From contig JAFGBR010000008.1 of NCBI GenBank assembly GCA_016933045.1, positions 1 to 64,000 of the forward strand: a DNA stretch of 64,000 nucleotides, written 5' to 3'. Position numbers and translations under genes: made by a program. The notes beneath the pieces are model-generated. The model made no database searches, was not told the DNA's origin, and was given only the letters and a program-made list of their open reading frames with translations. Of this stretch, positions 18,472 to 28,109 are shown one piece after another. Within the stretch, counting starts at the first letter, position 1, and each line of letters opens with the position of its first letter. Source of the stretch: Marinilabiliaceae bacterium. GTDB lineage: Bacteria; Bacteroidota; Bacteroidia; Bacteroidales; Marinilabiliaceae.

Positions 18472-19473
18472 ATGACTTTTGAGCAGATTATAACATCGAT
18501 AAAAAATAAAGATTACAAACCAATATATTTTTTAATGGGAGAGGAGGCTTGGTATATCGATGAAATATCAAATCTCATTGCCCGTTCGGTTTTAACCGAA
18601 GAAGAAAAAGGTTTTAATCAAACAATAATGTATGGTAAAGATACAACAACTACTGATGTTATTATGGCGGCACGACGTTATCCTATGATGTCGCAATATC
18701 AGGTTGTTATTGTTAAAGAGGCTCAGAATTTATCGGATATTGATAAACTTGAACTGTATGCCGATAAACCTTTGAAATCAACTATCCTGGTTTTGTGCTA
18801 TAAATATAAAACACTTGATAAGCGAAAAAAAGCGTATAAAATGCTTGAGCAAAATGGAATTATGTTTCATGCAAAAAAATTGTATGATAATCAGGTTCCA
18901 TCGTGGATAAACAGTTATTTGAAGGGAAAAGGGATGACTATCGATCCAAAAGCAAGTGTCTTAATTAGTGACTTTTTGGGTAGTGAGTTATCAAAAATAT
19001 CCCATGAACTCGACAAGTTATCTATTGCTTTAGGATCGGGTGTAAAGCATATATTGCCCGAACATGTTGAGAATAATATTGGAATCAGTAAAGATTATAA
19101 CAACTTTGAGCTTCAAAAAGCTGTTATGACTAAAGATCATAATAAAGCTAACAGTATTATTTTTGCTTTTGGTAAAAATTCTAAAGCAAATCCTATTCAG
19201 GTTACCATATCAACGTTGTTTGGGTTTTTCATCAAACTTTTGATGTTTCATTATTTGCCTGATAAATCGCAAGCTAATGTTGCCAAAGTTTTAAAAATAA
19301 ACCCTTATTTTGTGCAGGATTACACTTTGGGAGTTCGTAATTATAATGCTCGTAAGGTAGTTGATGCAATTTCTTTACTTCGCGAATACGATATGAAAAG
19401 TAAGGGGTTTAATTCGCCAACAACTGATGTTGAGCAGCTGTTGAAAGAACTAATATTTAAATTGATGCACTAG
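18472..19473 (+). CDS. holA: DNA polymerase III subunit delta
   Basis: 333 residues, the normal length for HolA, the clamp-loader subunit that opens the beta clamp. YKPIYFLMGEEAWYIDEI near the N-terminus is the standard start of the family. It is followed by an AAA+-like domain without a functional Walker A, PLKSTILVLCYKYKTLDKRKK, a central linker (SELSKISHELDKL) and an all-helical C-terminal domain. The next gene starts directly after its stop codon, so the two are in one operon. Confidence 0.92.
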   Translation: MTFEQIITSIKNKDYKPIYFLMGEEAWYIDEISNLIARSVLTEEEKGFNQTIMYGKDTTTTDVIMAARRYPMMSQYQVVIVKEAQNLSDIDKLELYADKPLKSTILVLCYKYKTLDKRKKAYKMLEQNGIMFHAKKLYDNQVPSWINSYLKGKGMTIDPKASVLISDFLGSELSKISHELDKLSIALGSGVKHILPEHVENNIGISKDYNNFELQKAVMTKDHNKANSIIFAFGKNSKANPIQVTISTLFGFFIKLLMFHYLPDKSQANVAKVLKINPYFVQDYTLGVRNYNARKVVDAISLLREYDMKSKGFNSPTTDVEQLLKELIFKLMH

Positions 19474-20085
19474 ATGGGAATTCATATTATTTTAATAATT
19501 GTTATTGGAGCAATTAGCGTTTACGGGTTTTCGAATCAACAATTAGTAGAGCAATTACAGTTTAATGCATGGAAAATTGTTCATCAAAAACAGTATTACC
19601 GACTTATAACGCATGCGTTTGTGCATGGTGGCTGGACTCATTTGTTGGTAAATATGTTTGTCCTCTATAGTTTTGGAAATGGAACAATACTTTTATTTAA
19701 TTATGTATTGGAAATAAACGGAGAGCTTTGGTTTTTTATTTTATTCGTCTCATCAATAGTGATATCGAGCATATATTCATTAGTGAAGGAAAAAGACAAT
19801 TTTTACTATAATGCATTAGGTGCTTCGGGTGGTGTGATGGCTATTGTATTTACAACAATTGTGTTTGAACCTTATAACCTGATTTATGTTTACTTTTTGC
19901 CTGTGCCGGCAATTGTTTTTGGGGTGGTTTATCTTGTGTATTCTAAAATAATGTCGAAGAAAAACATTGATAATATTGGTCATGATGCTCATTTTTGGGG
20001 TGCATTATATGGTTTTTTATTCCCCATAGCTCTTAACTCTGATTTAGCTATTTTGTTTTTTTATAAATTGATTTCTATACTGTAA
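19474..20085 (+). CDS. Rhomboid-family intramembrane serine protease
   Basis: 203 residues with about six membrane segments. The catalytic dyad is visible: Ser118 in NALGASGGVMA (GxSG motif) and His173 in GHDAHFWGALYG. The loop-1 region HAFVHGGWTHLLVNMF carries the usual H and N residues of the oxyanion site. The protein cleaves membrane-spanning substrates; its targets are unknown. It abuts holA with no gap and precedes the HAD phosphatase by 6 bp. Confidence 0.9.
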   Translation: MGIHIILIIVIGAISVYGFSNQQLVEQLQFNAWKIVHQKQYYRLITHAFVHGGWTHLLVNMFVLYSFGNGTILLFNYVLEINGELWFFILFVSSIVISSIYSLVKEKDNFYYNALGASGGVMAIVFTTIVFEPYNLIYVYFLPVPAIVFGVVYLVYSKIMSKKNIDNIGHDAHFWGALYGFLFPIALNSDLAILFFYKLISIL

Positions 20086-20091
20086 ATTAAT

Positions 20092-20586
20092 ATGAATAAG
20101 GCGGTTTTTATTGATAGAGATGGAGTGATAAATAACGATACAGGGCATTATTACATATACAAGGTTGACGATTTTAGAATTAATAAAGGAATTTATGAAG
20201 GATTGAAAATACTATCTGATGCAGGGTTTAAGCTAATACTTGTTACAAATCAGGCCGGCATAGCTAAAGGGGAATATACTCACGAAGATGTTTTTAAAGT
20301 ACATTCTTACCTGAAAGATGAATTGAAAAGGCATAATATATATTTAACTGATATTTTTTATTGTCCTCATCACGATTCAGTTTCGGTTTGCAATTGTCGA
20401 AAACCGAAGCCTGGAATGATTTTGGAAGCCTTAAAAAAATATGATATTGATCCTAGTCAGTCGTTTTTAATAGGTGATTCTTTAAGAGATATTGAAGCCG
20501 GAAATAGTGCCGGGTTGAAACAATGTTTTAAAATTGATTCCAACTCATCAATTGTTAATATTTGTCGCCAAATTTCTAAAATGTAG
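20092..20586 (+). CDS. HAD-IIIA phosphatase, GmhB-like (heptose bisphosphate phosphatase)
   Basis: 164 residues. FIDRDGVIN gives the catalytic Asp pair (D8, D10), LVTNQAGIAKG is motif II, CPHHDSVSVCNCRKPKPGM carries the Cys/His cluster that binds zinc in GmhB, and IGDSLRDIEAG is motif IV. GmhB removes the 7-phosphate from D-glycero-D-manno-heptose 1,7-bisphosphate in LPS-core heptose synthesis. No other heptose genes are adjacent, so a related histidinol- or other sugar-phosphate specificity cannot be excluded. It lies in a tight run with the rhomboid and aminotransferase genes. Confidence 0.82.
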   Translation: MNKAVFIDRDGVINNDTGHYYIYKVDDFRINKGIYEGLKILSDAGFKLILVTNQAGIAKGEYTHEDVFKVHSYLKDELKRHNIYLTDIFYCPHHDSVSVCNCRKPKPGMILEALKKYDIDPSQSFLIGDSLRDIEAGNSAGLKQCFKIDSNSSIVNICRQISKM

Positions 20587-20589
20587 TGA

Positions 20590-21444
20590 ATGAAGTCAAG
20601 GGACTATATTTGTTTTAACGGGGAAATTTTAACCGTTTCAGAACTTCATTTGAGTATAGAAAACCGATCGTTTCGATATGGCGATGGCGTGTTTGAAACT
20701 ATAAGGTGTTTTGGTAATCAACCCATGTTTTTCGATTTACATTATAATAGGCTTTTCAGGGCTTTGGCAATTCTCGAAATTAATATTAAGAGTATTCCGT
20801 CTCGCGAAGTCTTGTTAAAAAGAATTGAATCTCTTATTAATAAGAACAAAATATTTATATCATCAAGGGTTCGTTTAACCCTGTTTCGTAACGATGGAGG
20901 TTTGTACACTCCACAATCGAACGATTGTAATTATTTAATTGAGGTATCTCCGCTTAACGATAATAAATATATACTTAACGATAAGGGACTTGTTGCTGTT
21001 GTTTACAATGGGATGAAAAAAAGCCCCGGTATTATTTCTCCATTTAAAACTGCAAATAGTTTGTTATTTGTATTGGCCGGACTATATAAAAAAAGGATGG
21101 GGGTAAGTGAGGTTTTTATTCTAAATGCTGATAATCAGATAATAGAGGCTTTGGCCTCTAACTTGTTTTGGTTTAAGGGTGATTATTTGTTAACACCTTC
21201 TGTTTCTTCGGGGTGTGTTGACGGTGTAATGCGAAGAGTTATAATTGAGTTAGCCAATAAAAAAGGTATAAGAGTAATGGAAGTGCCCGGAGTATCTATC
21301 GATGAAATTATGGATGCTGATGAGTTGTTTATAACAAATGCAATTCAGGGTGTTAACTGGATTGTTGGAATTGATAATAAGCGGTTTTACAGTTCTAAAA
21401 CTATTAATATCCACAGGGAGCTGAATTGTTATATATATAACTAA
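20590..21444 (+). CDS. PLP-dependent aminotransferase class IV
   Basis: 284 residues. FRYGDGVFETIRCFG is the class IV N-terminal signature shared by branched-chain aminotransferase, D-amino acid aminotransferase and 4-amino-4-deoxychorismate lyase. SPFKTANSLLFVLAG contains the Lys expected to hold PLP, and later motifs are EALASNLFWF and DELFITNAIQGVNWI. Length and sequence do not separate PabC-like lyase from aminotransferase. It is the last gene of the amn-holA run and ends at a bidirectional terminator. Confidence 0.85.
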   Translation: MKSRDYICFNGEILTVSELHLSIENRSFRYGDGVFETIRCFGNQPMFFDLHYNRLFRALAILEINIKSIPSREVLLKRIESLINKNKIFISSRVRLTLFRNDGGLYTPQSNDCNYLIEVSPLNDNKYILNDKGLVAVVYNGMKKSPGIISPFKTANSLLFVLAGLYKKRMGVSEVFILNADNQIIEALASNLFWFKGDYLLTPSVSSGCVDGVMRRVIIELANKKGIRVMEVPGVSIDEIMDADELFITNAIQGVNWIVGIDNKRFYSSKTINIHRELNCYIYN

Positions 21445-21467
21445 AGGACGGTTTATTGCCGTCCTTT
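21443..21467. terminator. Bidirectional terminator between converging genes
   Basis: The stem AAAGGACGG/CCGTCCTTT has a 7-nt loop (GGACGG 21446-21451, CCGTCC 21459-21464), with flanking A and T runs. It sits between the aminotransferase and the minus-strand pectinesterase. Confidence 0.8.
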
Positions 21468-21487
21468 ATAATTATTATATAAGTGTA

Positions 21488-24208
21488 TTAGTTGATAATA
21501 AGTTTTGTAGCCTGATGTTTATTTGTTGTTATAAGGTAGATTCCGTTTGGTAAATTAATGTTTATTGATTTAGAATCAATATTTTTCGTCATTATTTTAG
21601 AACCATTAATAGATGTTATTTCTAACGTAGTTATAGCCGTATTAAAATTTAATATCCCATTTTTATAAATAACATTAAATTCGGGTTGCTGTAAATTATT
21701 TATTCCAGTCGATAATATTGTTATTGTTCCTATTCCGTCAATATAATCGGGATGAGATGTTGCTGTGAATGTCCCATTGGTATATTTGATACCTCCAAGA
21801 GTTAATGAACCAATAGAAATATTAGTGTTAACAATTGCTTTTGAACCCGTTGACAGTATAACGCTGTTGTTTGATGAAACACTTTCTGCGTGATCAAACT
21901 GAACGAAATTATCTGAGCCTACTGTTATTAACCCTGTTCCAAAAGCATTTGCACTCGCACCTGTAATTCCAACTGTTCCACCCGCATCAGTAGCATGAGT
22001 TGTAATATCCCATACTCCGTTAAAATTACTATTATCACCATTAAGCCAAACAGTTCCTTTGGTTGCCATTCCACTTTTTGTGTTTTTTGCTATAATTTTT
22101 GATGAACCTGTTATTGTCCCGGTAAGTGTCATTGAACTACTGCCACTATTAGTACCACCATTCATTTCTAAATTGATATCGGCATTAAAAACTATTGGAG
22201 CATTTAATGTAAAGCCATCGCCGCTTGTAGCATAGCTAATTCTGCTACCTGCATTAAAAGTTAATGTGCCTGTTGATGTGTGAGTTCCTCTTAAACGAAG
22301 TTTGCCTTTTGATGCTACGAAAATAATGTTTGCCTGATTTATAGTAGATGATGTTTCCATTTCTCCTTCGCAATATACAGTTTCTCCGGTTTCCGGTAAT
22401 AATGCCGGTGTATAGCTGGCAATATTATCCCAGGTGCCACCGGAAAAAGTGAATGAACTTGGTCGGCCTACAATAATAGATCCGGTTCCTGTAATTAGTT
22501 CGGGATTAGTTGTTGCATTGTAAGTGCCAACAGTTTGCAAATCATTATTGATATAAAATTCGCTTAAGGTAACTGTGCTATTTAAATTTAGTATTGCACC
22601 ATTAACTACTTTTAATGACGATTCGGGAAAGAATGCAGCATCATTGTTTACAATTAACGATGCCCCGCTTTTAACATCTACATCTGCATTGCCTAATGAA
22701 CCGGCAGTACTGGCATTTATTGTTCCTTCAACGACAGTGAATATGCCGGAATAATTAGTGTTATTGTTGGTTAATATAACTGTTCCAGTGTCGGTTTTAA
22801 TGATATTATGTATGCCATAAATTTCACCAGCAATTGTTAGGTTTGCACTTACCGACATTGTTATTGTGTCTTTAGTTGCAATTTTACCGTTTAATGTTAC
22901 ATCCGTTGATGCAGAAATTGTTGCTTTTTCGCAAATTAAATATGCTACTGTGCTATTTGATATAACATTTAAAGTAGCTCCTTCTTTTAAGTTAATATCA
23001 GCCGCAAAAGTTCCTCCATTGGCTTCTATGCTTATGTTTCCAATAACGTTTGCTACCTCAGAAGATGCAGGTATTCCATCAGGATCCCAGTTTTCTGAGG
23101 TTAACCAGTCGGCATTGGAGCCACCTCCATCCCAGTTATATGTAGCCACTAATGGCGGTTCCTCGTATGGAGCCCAACCGTCAGTGCCATTTAATACTTT
23201 TGCAGGAGTGTATTCAGCTGCTTCTGTTTCGTTTAATGCTTTTATTCCAGCCCAGTTAGCTCTTCCACTCATGTCGGCACCGGCGCCGGTATTGTTGTAT
23301 TCATATAGATGTAAATCAGTACTGGTAGCTGCATAGTCCATATTCCAGGTGTCGCCCCAGCCTTCGGGATGAATCATCTCTGTCATGTTGCAATTTAACC
23401 ATGTAACTTTTGGATATTCGTGCCATGGCCGGCCAAACCTAACTAAAGCTCCATCGTCTCCATTTCGTGGGCTGCCGGTTGCATAGGTTACATCGCAATT
23501 GTTAAAAACGTATCCATATTTTTGTGTTTGCGGAGTTGAAGGAGCGGTGATCCAACCACCACCATAACTTCTTATCTCGCATGATTCGAAAAAACCGATA
23601 CCTGCTCCATAAATATAATCGGTTCTTCCTAAAACCAGGCATCCTTCAAAATAGCTTCTTTTGCCGGCTGTCCATAAGTAAATAGTATCCTGATATCCTA
23701 AAATATCGCAGTTAATAAATGTTGTTTTATCGGCCTGAACTGTAATTGCCAATGCTTGACCAACGGGGCCGGCTGTATTTCTAATTGTTATGTTTTCGGC
23801 ACGGAAACCTTCACCCATAATGGTTAGTGTTGCAGATGTTCTGATGTTGTCGCCAGTCCACAATATAGCATCTTCGGCTGGACATTTATTACCTGATTCG
23901 GGACTGCTACAGTCATAAATATGATACGATATGATAGTTTGATCGCGACTTTCGCCAATAATTGTTACATTTTGTTTATCTGTGGGAACAATTAGTTTTT
24001 CGGTATTGTATAACCCCGATTTTATAAAAATAATTGTACGCCGGTCGGTTTGATTAGAAGGTACTGCATTAATTGCATCCTGAATTTTTGTAAAATTACC
24101 TGTTCCATCGGTTGCTACAATAATATCGGGGGTAATGCTAAACGACAACTGGTAAATACCAGACAGAAAAAATAATAATGTAGCAATTAGTATAGTTTTT
24201 AGTTTCAT
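21488..24208 (-). CDS. T9SS-exported pectinesterase with long beta-rich passenger region
   Basis: 906 residues. Signal peptide (1-25), then a pectin methylesterase domain (about 28-340) of the CE8 right-handed beta-helix type. Motifs are IVATDGTGNFTKIQDAINA, ALAITVQADKTTFINCDILG, GYQDTIYLW and GRTDYIYGAG (the two catalytic Asp) and RFGRPW (Arg). It removes methyl esters from homogalacturonan. Residues about 350-820 are Gly/Asn/Thr-rich, with autotransporter-like motifs (LTNNNTNYSGIFTVVEGTI, WDNIASYTPALLPETGETVYC), probably a stacked-beta carbohydrate-contacting stalk. The last 70 residues form a T9SS type A sorting domain (ITSINGSKIMT, LPNGIYLITT). It stands alone on the minus strand. Confidence 0.9.
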   Translation of the reverse strand: MKLKTILIATLLFFLSGIYQLSFSITPDIIVATDGTGNFTKIQDAINAVPSNQTDRRTIIFIKSGLYNTEKLIVPTDKQNVTIIGESRDQTIISYHIYDCSSPESGNKCPAEDAILWTGDNIRTSATLTIMGEGFRAENITIRNTAGPVGQALAITVQADKTTFINCDILGYQDTIYLWTAGKRSYFEGCLVLGRTDYIYGAGIGFFESCEIRSYGGGWITAPSTPQTQKYGYVFNNCDVTYATGSPRNGDDGALVRFGRPWHEYPKVTWLNCNMTEMIHPEGWGDTWNMDYAATSTDLHLYEYNNTGAGADMSGRANWAGIKALNETEAAEYTPAKVLNGTDGWAPYEEPPLVATYNWDGGGSNADWLTSENWDPDGIPASSEVANVIGNISIEANGGTFAADINLKEGATLNVISNSTVAYLICEKATISASTDVTLNGKIATKDTITMSVSANLTIAGEIYGIHNIIKTDTGTVILTNNNTNYSGIFTVVEGTINASTAGSLGNADVDVKSGASLIVNNDAAFFPESSLKVVNGAILNLNSTVTLSEFYINNDLQTVGTYNATTNPELITGTGSIIVGRPSSFTFSGGTWDNIASYTPALLPETGETVYCEGEMETSSTINQANIIFVASKGKLRLRGTHTSTGTLTFNAGSRISYATSGDGFTLNAPIVFNADINLEMNGGTNSGSSSMTLTGTITGSSKIIAKNTKSGMATKGTVWLNGDNSNFNGVWDITTHATDAGGTVGITGASANAFGTGLITVGSDNFVQFDHAESVSSNNSVILSTGSKAIVNTNISIGSLTLGGIKYTNGTFTATSHPDYIDGIGTITILSTGINNLQQPEFNVIYKNGILNFNTAITTLEITSINGSKIMTKNIDSKSININLPNGIYLITTNKHQATKLIIN

Positions 24209-24315
24209 ATTGATATTTATTTGATTAAAAAACTACAATTATAGTGTTTGCAGGTGGTTTTGATGGTTAAAAATTGGTGATAATGGTGGCTGAATTGATA
24301 ATTAACAGTTGGGTG

Positions 24316-24909
24316 TTAATTAAATGTGGGATTATTGGGGAAATTAGACCATGTTTTGTAAACATCTCCCATTTTTTCCATGCTTTCTTTCCAAATATTA
24401 TCGATGTTGTTAGACATTATCATCTCCACATCTAAGTTGGTAACAATCCAACTATTTTCAGCAATTTCACGCTCTAGTTGGCCGGGTTCCCAACCCGAAT
24501 ATCCGGCAAAAAATTTTATTGATGATTCGTCAATTTCACCTTTATTGATCAGGTCTTTGATATTATCAAAATTGCCACCCCAGAAAAGGTTTTTAGTGAC
24601 ACGAATTGCACCGGGAATTGTGTCGCCAAGTGTATGTAAAAAATGGAGTGTATTAGAAGATACCGGACCTCCGATAAATAATTCTCCTTTAAAATTTAAT
24701 AAGTCTTCAATTACTTCATCGGGATATAGTTCTGAAGATTTGTTTAATACAAACCCAACAGATCCGTTTTTGTTGTGTTCTGTTAGAATAATTATTGATC
24801 GGTTAAAGTAGGGACCCTGTAAAAAAGGTTCAGCTATTAAAACCCTTCCTTTTGCAGGTTTTATTTTAGGCTTTGTTGCTTCAAATATGTTAAAGTCCAA
24901 ACTTTTCAT
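24316..24909 (-). CDS. YqgE/AlgH family protein
   Basis: 197 residues from the ATG at 24909; a TTG one codon earlier is less likely. Typical motifs are GRVLIAEPFLQGPYFNRSII, GSVGFVLNKSS, LFIGGPVSSNTLHFLH, FFAGYSGWEPGQLEREI and NSWIV. The family is widespread and its biochemical role is still unclear; AlgH was first linked to alginate regulation in Pseudomonas. No operon partner is evident: about 107 bp separates it from the pectinesterase and about 150 bp from the gene upstream. Confidence 0.93.
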   Translation of the reverse strand: MKSLDFNIFEATKPKIKPAKGRVLIAEPFLQGPYFNRSIIILTEHNKNGSVGFVLNKSSELYPDEVIEDLLNFKGELFIGGPVSSNTLHFLHTLGDTIPGAIRVTKNLFWGGNFDNIKDLINKGEIDESSIKFFAGYSGWEPGQLEREIAENSWIVTNLDVEMIMSNNIDNIWKESMEKMGDVYKTWSNFPNNPTFN

Positions 24910-25056
24910 CAATTTACCAATGTAAAAAACAGTTTTTTATAACAAATTAGTAAATCTTTAGTATGATTCAAAAATATTTGACTTTCTTTTTTGTTTTTTT
25001 AAGTGATCAGTTTATTGTTTTTAATTTGTTGTATGTAAGAAGTTTTTTTTTAATGA

Positions 25057-26163
25057 TTAATGTTTTGTTACCGGAATAAGTTCTGTTACAGAAATATTTC
25101 GAGAAAGAATAGCCCTTGCCTCTTTCGAAAAATCCCAAAGTCGTCCCCAACCATTATTATTGGATATTAATCCATTTTCGACATCTGCAACAGGAACCAC
25201 TATAAAGTCTCTTTTTTTATTAATTATTGGATAATGTACATAGGTTAAAATGTAGTTAACTTTGCTAATGAGCGTTTTAGTGGTGTCTTTCGTGAGCTCT
25301 ATTTTAACCATTGCTGCTCCATCGCGTGGTGCTGTACGTTGTGCGCTGATGAAATTTCCAAGTGAGTAAATTGTGGCTTGGTTTTGAATAGTATCGTATT
25401 CCATTGGTTGAAGAACGTGAGGATGAGATCCTATGACTAGTTGAACACCTTTTTTATGCAATATATCTGCAAGTTCAATTTGTGACTTATTGGGCGAGGT
25501 TTGATACTCTAATCCCCAATGCATAAAGGCAATGACGATGTCGGGGTTAAGGTTTTTTGCCTTTAAAATATCTATTTCAATTTGTTTTTTTTCAATCAGG
25601 TTTACTATACGTCCTTTGGGTACCGGGATTCCATTTGTGCCATAAGTATAATTTAAAAGTGCAATTCTGAACCCTTTTTTTTCAATAAGTAGAGGGTGGT
25701 TATTGTTTTTATCTGCCGAATCTATAAATGTACCTGTACGGTAAAAGTCTAGTGAATCTAATATGGCAATAGTTCGGTCAATGCCTTTTCGTCCCCTGTC
25801 GCACGAGTGGTTATTGGCAGTTACTGTTACATCAATTCCACATTCTTTCATGTTTATAGCAAGTTCTTTAGGTGATGAGAAGCTAGGATAGCCTTTAAAA
25901 GGTTTGCAGTCGAGGGTAACTTCCAGGTTTGCAAATGTTATATCGGCTGAGGATATTATTGGTGCAACATATTGAAAACTACTTGAATAGTTATAGGTTT
26001 TGTTATTGGGGTTATATGCTGCTGCAATTTGCGAGTCATGCCCCATAATATCGCCTAAAAATAGCAGAGATAGTGTTGATGAGTCATTAATTGATTGCGA
26101 ATGGATAACCTGTTGATTAACACTAATTAAAAGTGTTATTGCAAAAAAGACTATTTTTCTCAT
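25057..26163 (-). CDS. CapA-family metallophosphatase-like protein
   Basis: 368 residues with a signal peptide (1-22, MRKIVFFAITLLISVNQQVIHS). Motifs of the CapA/PgsA calcineurin-like fold are LLFLGDIMGHDSQI, VTVTANNHSCDRGRKGID, VIAFMHWGLEY, IGSHPHVLQPME and YSLGNFISAQ. CapA proteins take part in poly-gamma-glutamate capsule synthesis or transfer in some Gram-positives; in Bacteroidota the family is common without capB/capC nearby, as here, so the real substrate is unknown. It is flanked by untranscribed AT-rich gaps of about 147 and 231 bp. Confidence 0.85.
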   Translation of the reverse strand: MRKIVFFAITLLISVNQQVIHSQSINDSSTLSLLFLGDIMGHDSQIAAAYNPNNKTYNYSSSFQYVAPIISSADITFANLEVTLDCKPFKGYPSFSSPKELAINMKECGIDVTVTANNHSCDRGRKGIDRTIAILDSLDFYRTGTFIDSADKNNNHPLLIEKKGFRIALLNYTYGTNGIPVPKGRIVNLIEKKQIEIDILKAKNLNPDIVIAFMHWGLEYQTSPNKSQIELADILHKKGVQLVIGSHPHVLQPMEYDTIQNQATIYSLGNFISAQRTAPRDGAAMVKIELTKDTTKTLISKVNYILTYVHYPIINKKRDFIVVPVADVENGLISNNNGWGRLWDFSKEARAILSRNISVTELIPVTKH

Positions 26164-26394
26164 GTAATATTTTATTTATTTTTAAGGGGGTACATACAAT
26201 AATTGTACATAACAGATACGAATTACATATTGCTTGGTTGCAAATATGTTTCAGATTGTATTTTGTTAAGTAAAAAAAATTACAGATTAAAAAGAAGATT
26301 GTAAGGTTTTGATATTCTTTGTGCTAACTCATCTAAACTTATATTTCTGCTGTATCTGTAATACTCTTTACTTTCGAAGAAAATAGCAATTCAT

Positions 26395-26877
26395 CTATTT
26401 TTTATAAATAAGTACTGATGCATAAGCCGAGATGCCTTCTTCTTTTCCAACAAAGCCAAGCTTTTCTGTTGTAGTAGCTTTTATTGAAATGTCTTCAGCC
26501 TCGATTTTCATAACTGAGGCTAATACGTTTACCATAGTTGGAATGTGATCTTTCAATTTTGGGCGTTGCAGGCATATAACTGAATCAATATTTCCAATTT
26601 CAAAACCTTTTGATCGTATAATACCTACAGTTTTATTCAGTAATATTTTACTGTCAATACCTTTTAAAGAAGGATCATTGTCGGGGAAATGAAAACCAAT
26701 ATCTCTTAGTGAAGCAGCTCCAAGCAAGGCATCGCAGATGGCATGTATTAATACATCGCCATCTGAATGTCCAATGCTGCCTTTTTCGTGTTTTATTTTA
26801 ATGCCGCCAATCCACAACTCTTCTTCAGAGCCTAACTGATGAACATCGTAACCAATTCCTGTTCTGAATTTAAACAT
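26395..26877 (-). CDS. ispF: 2-C-methyl-D-erythritol 2,4-cyclodiphosphate synthase
   Basis: 160 residues, full length. IspF performs the cyclisation step of the MEP isoprenoid pathway, as a trimer with zinc. FRTGIGYDVHQLG holds the Asp-x-His zinc ligands, SIGHSDGDVLIHAICDALLGAA the third His, and IKATTTEKLGFVGKEEGISAYA the CDP-binding end. It lies 11 bp downstream of porV, an order also found in Porphyromonas, so it is probably transcribed with the T9SS genes. Confidence 0.96.
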   Translation of the reverse strand: MFKFRTGIGYDVHQLGSEEELWIGGIKIKHEKGSIGHSDGDVLIHAICDALLGAASLRDIGFHFPDNDPSLKGIDSKILLNKTVGIIRSKGFEIGNIDSVICLQRPKLKDHIPTMVNVLASVMKIEAEDISIKATTTEKLGFVGKEEGISAYASVLIYKK

Positions 26878-26888
26878 TTTAATGTTTA

Positions 26889-28046
26889 TTACATATCGGA
26901 GAAATTGTAGGCCAGACTAAATCTGATGGTATTTGCCAGCGGATTGTTTTGAGCCACAGCAATAATGTATGATGCATCGATAGTAAATACATTGAACTTT
27001 AAACCGATACCGGCAGTCATGTATTTTCTGTTACCTTTTGTTTCGTGCTCGTGAAAATAACCGCCACGAATAGCAAATTGCTTGTTGTACCAATATTCAA
27101 GGCCTGCTGAAATTTTTATTTCATTTAACTCTTCTTCGAATCCACCGGGTGCGTCAGTAAATGAATTAATCATACCGGTTATTGTTGATGCGTTTCCGTA
27201 TGCTTCAATAAATGTGGTTGATGAATCGACTATGTTAGGTGTTGGAACTAGAAGTTTGTTAAAATCAAGGGTGAACATAATTGAATTATATTTATCAATG
27301 TCGGTTGATAAAGCACCGCCTAATCGTAGGTTTGTTGGAATAAATTGCTTTGTATTTCCTCCGTCGTATGATATTTTGTTACCTATGTTTGATATATTAA
27401 CACCTAAGGCTAAATTTGATTTTTGTCGGCCTAGTTTTATTTTGGGATTGTTGTAAAAAAATGAAACATCAGCTGCAAAAGAATTACCGGCTTGCATATC
27501 ATCACTTTTTCCACCTGATAAGTCCGATCGTATATAACGAAATGCAACCGATCCGCTAATTTTGTCCGATAAAAGTCTGGAGTAAGCTGCATCAATAGCA
27601 AATTCGTTTGGTTTAACAGGATAACCTGCATCCTCCAGAGATTCTCTAAAGGTTATTGTTCCTAACGAAAAGTATCTTAAGGAGGTACTAATAGTTTGCA
27701 TTTTGTCAATGCGGTAAAATCCGGCTAAATAGTATAGGTTAATGTCATCAACCAAATCTGGCAACCAAGGTGTAACAGAGGCAGCGACAGCTAAGTCAGC
27801 ATCTAAAAAGGCATATTTTGCTGGGTTGTAAGCTTGGCTGTTTAGGTCAGGGGTTGTTGCTGCACCAGCATCACCCATGCCTGCTGCCCTACTGTCGGGC
27901 GAAATGCCAAGAAAAGGTATTGCGGTTGGTATAATGTTTTGTTGTCCACTTAATTTATCGTAGGTGTCATCTTGTGAATATAGCTTATTTGATATTGTAA
28001 ATATTGCTACAATTACAAGGATTTTACTAAAAGTTATTCCCCTCAT
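26889..28046 (-). CDS. porV: T9SS outer-membrane protein PorV (LptO)
   Basis: About 385 residues from the ATG at 28046, which gives a signal peptide (MRGITFSKILVIVAIFTISNKLYSQ); an in-frame start 36 bp upstream is less likely. The mature N-terminus has the family motif TAIPFLGISPDSRAAGMGDAG, followed by NPAKYAF and a FadL-like beta barrel ending ANTIRFSLAYNF. PorV shuttles T9SS cargo from the translocon to the attachment complex with PorU. It sits between porU and ispF, the conserved order. Confidence 0.94.
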   Translation of the reverse strand: MRGITFSKILVIVAIFTISNKLYSQDDTYDKLSGQQNIIPTAIPFLGISPDSRAAGMGDAGAATTPDLNSQAYNPAKYAFLDADLAVAASVTPWLPDLVDDINLYYLAGFYRIDKMQTISTSLRYFSLGTITFRESLEDAGYPVKPNEFAIDAAYSRLLSDKISGSVAFRYIRSDLSGGKSDDMQAGNSFAADVSFFYNNPKIKLGRQKSNLALGVNISNIGNKISYDGGNTKQFIPTNLRLGGALSTDIDKYNSIMFTLDFNKLLVPTPNIVDSSTTFIEAYGNASTITGMINSFTDAPGGFEEELNEIKISAGLEYWYNKQFAIRGGYFHEHETKGNRKYMTAGIGLKFNVFTIDASYIIAVAQNNPLANTIRFSLAYNFSDM

Positions 28047-28109
28047 GTTCGAGTATGTTTTTGTTATACGTTTTAAATACATTTTAGAAAACGCAAAAAT
28101 TATAAAATA

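Noticed and set aside
22866-23336. 156-codon plus-strand frame opposite the pectinesterase
   Set aside because: Antisense to a well-supported CE8/T9SS protein.
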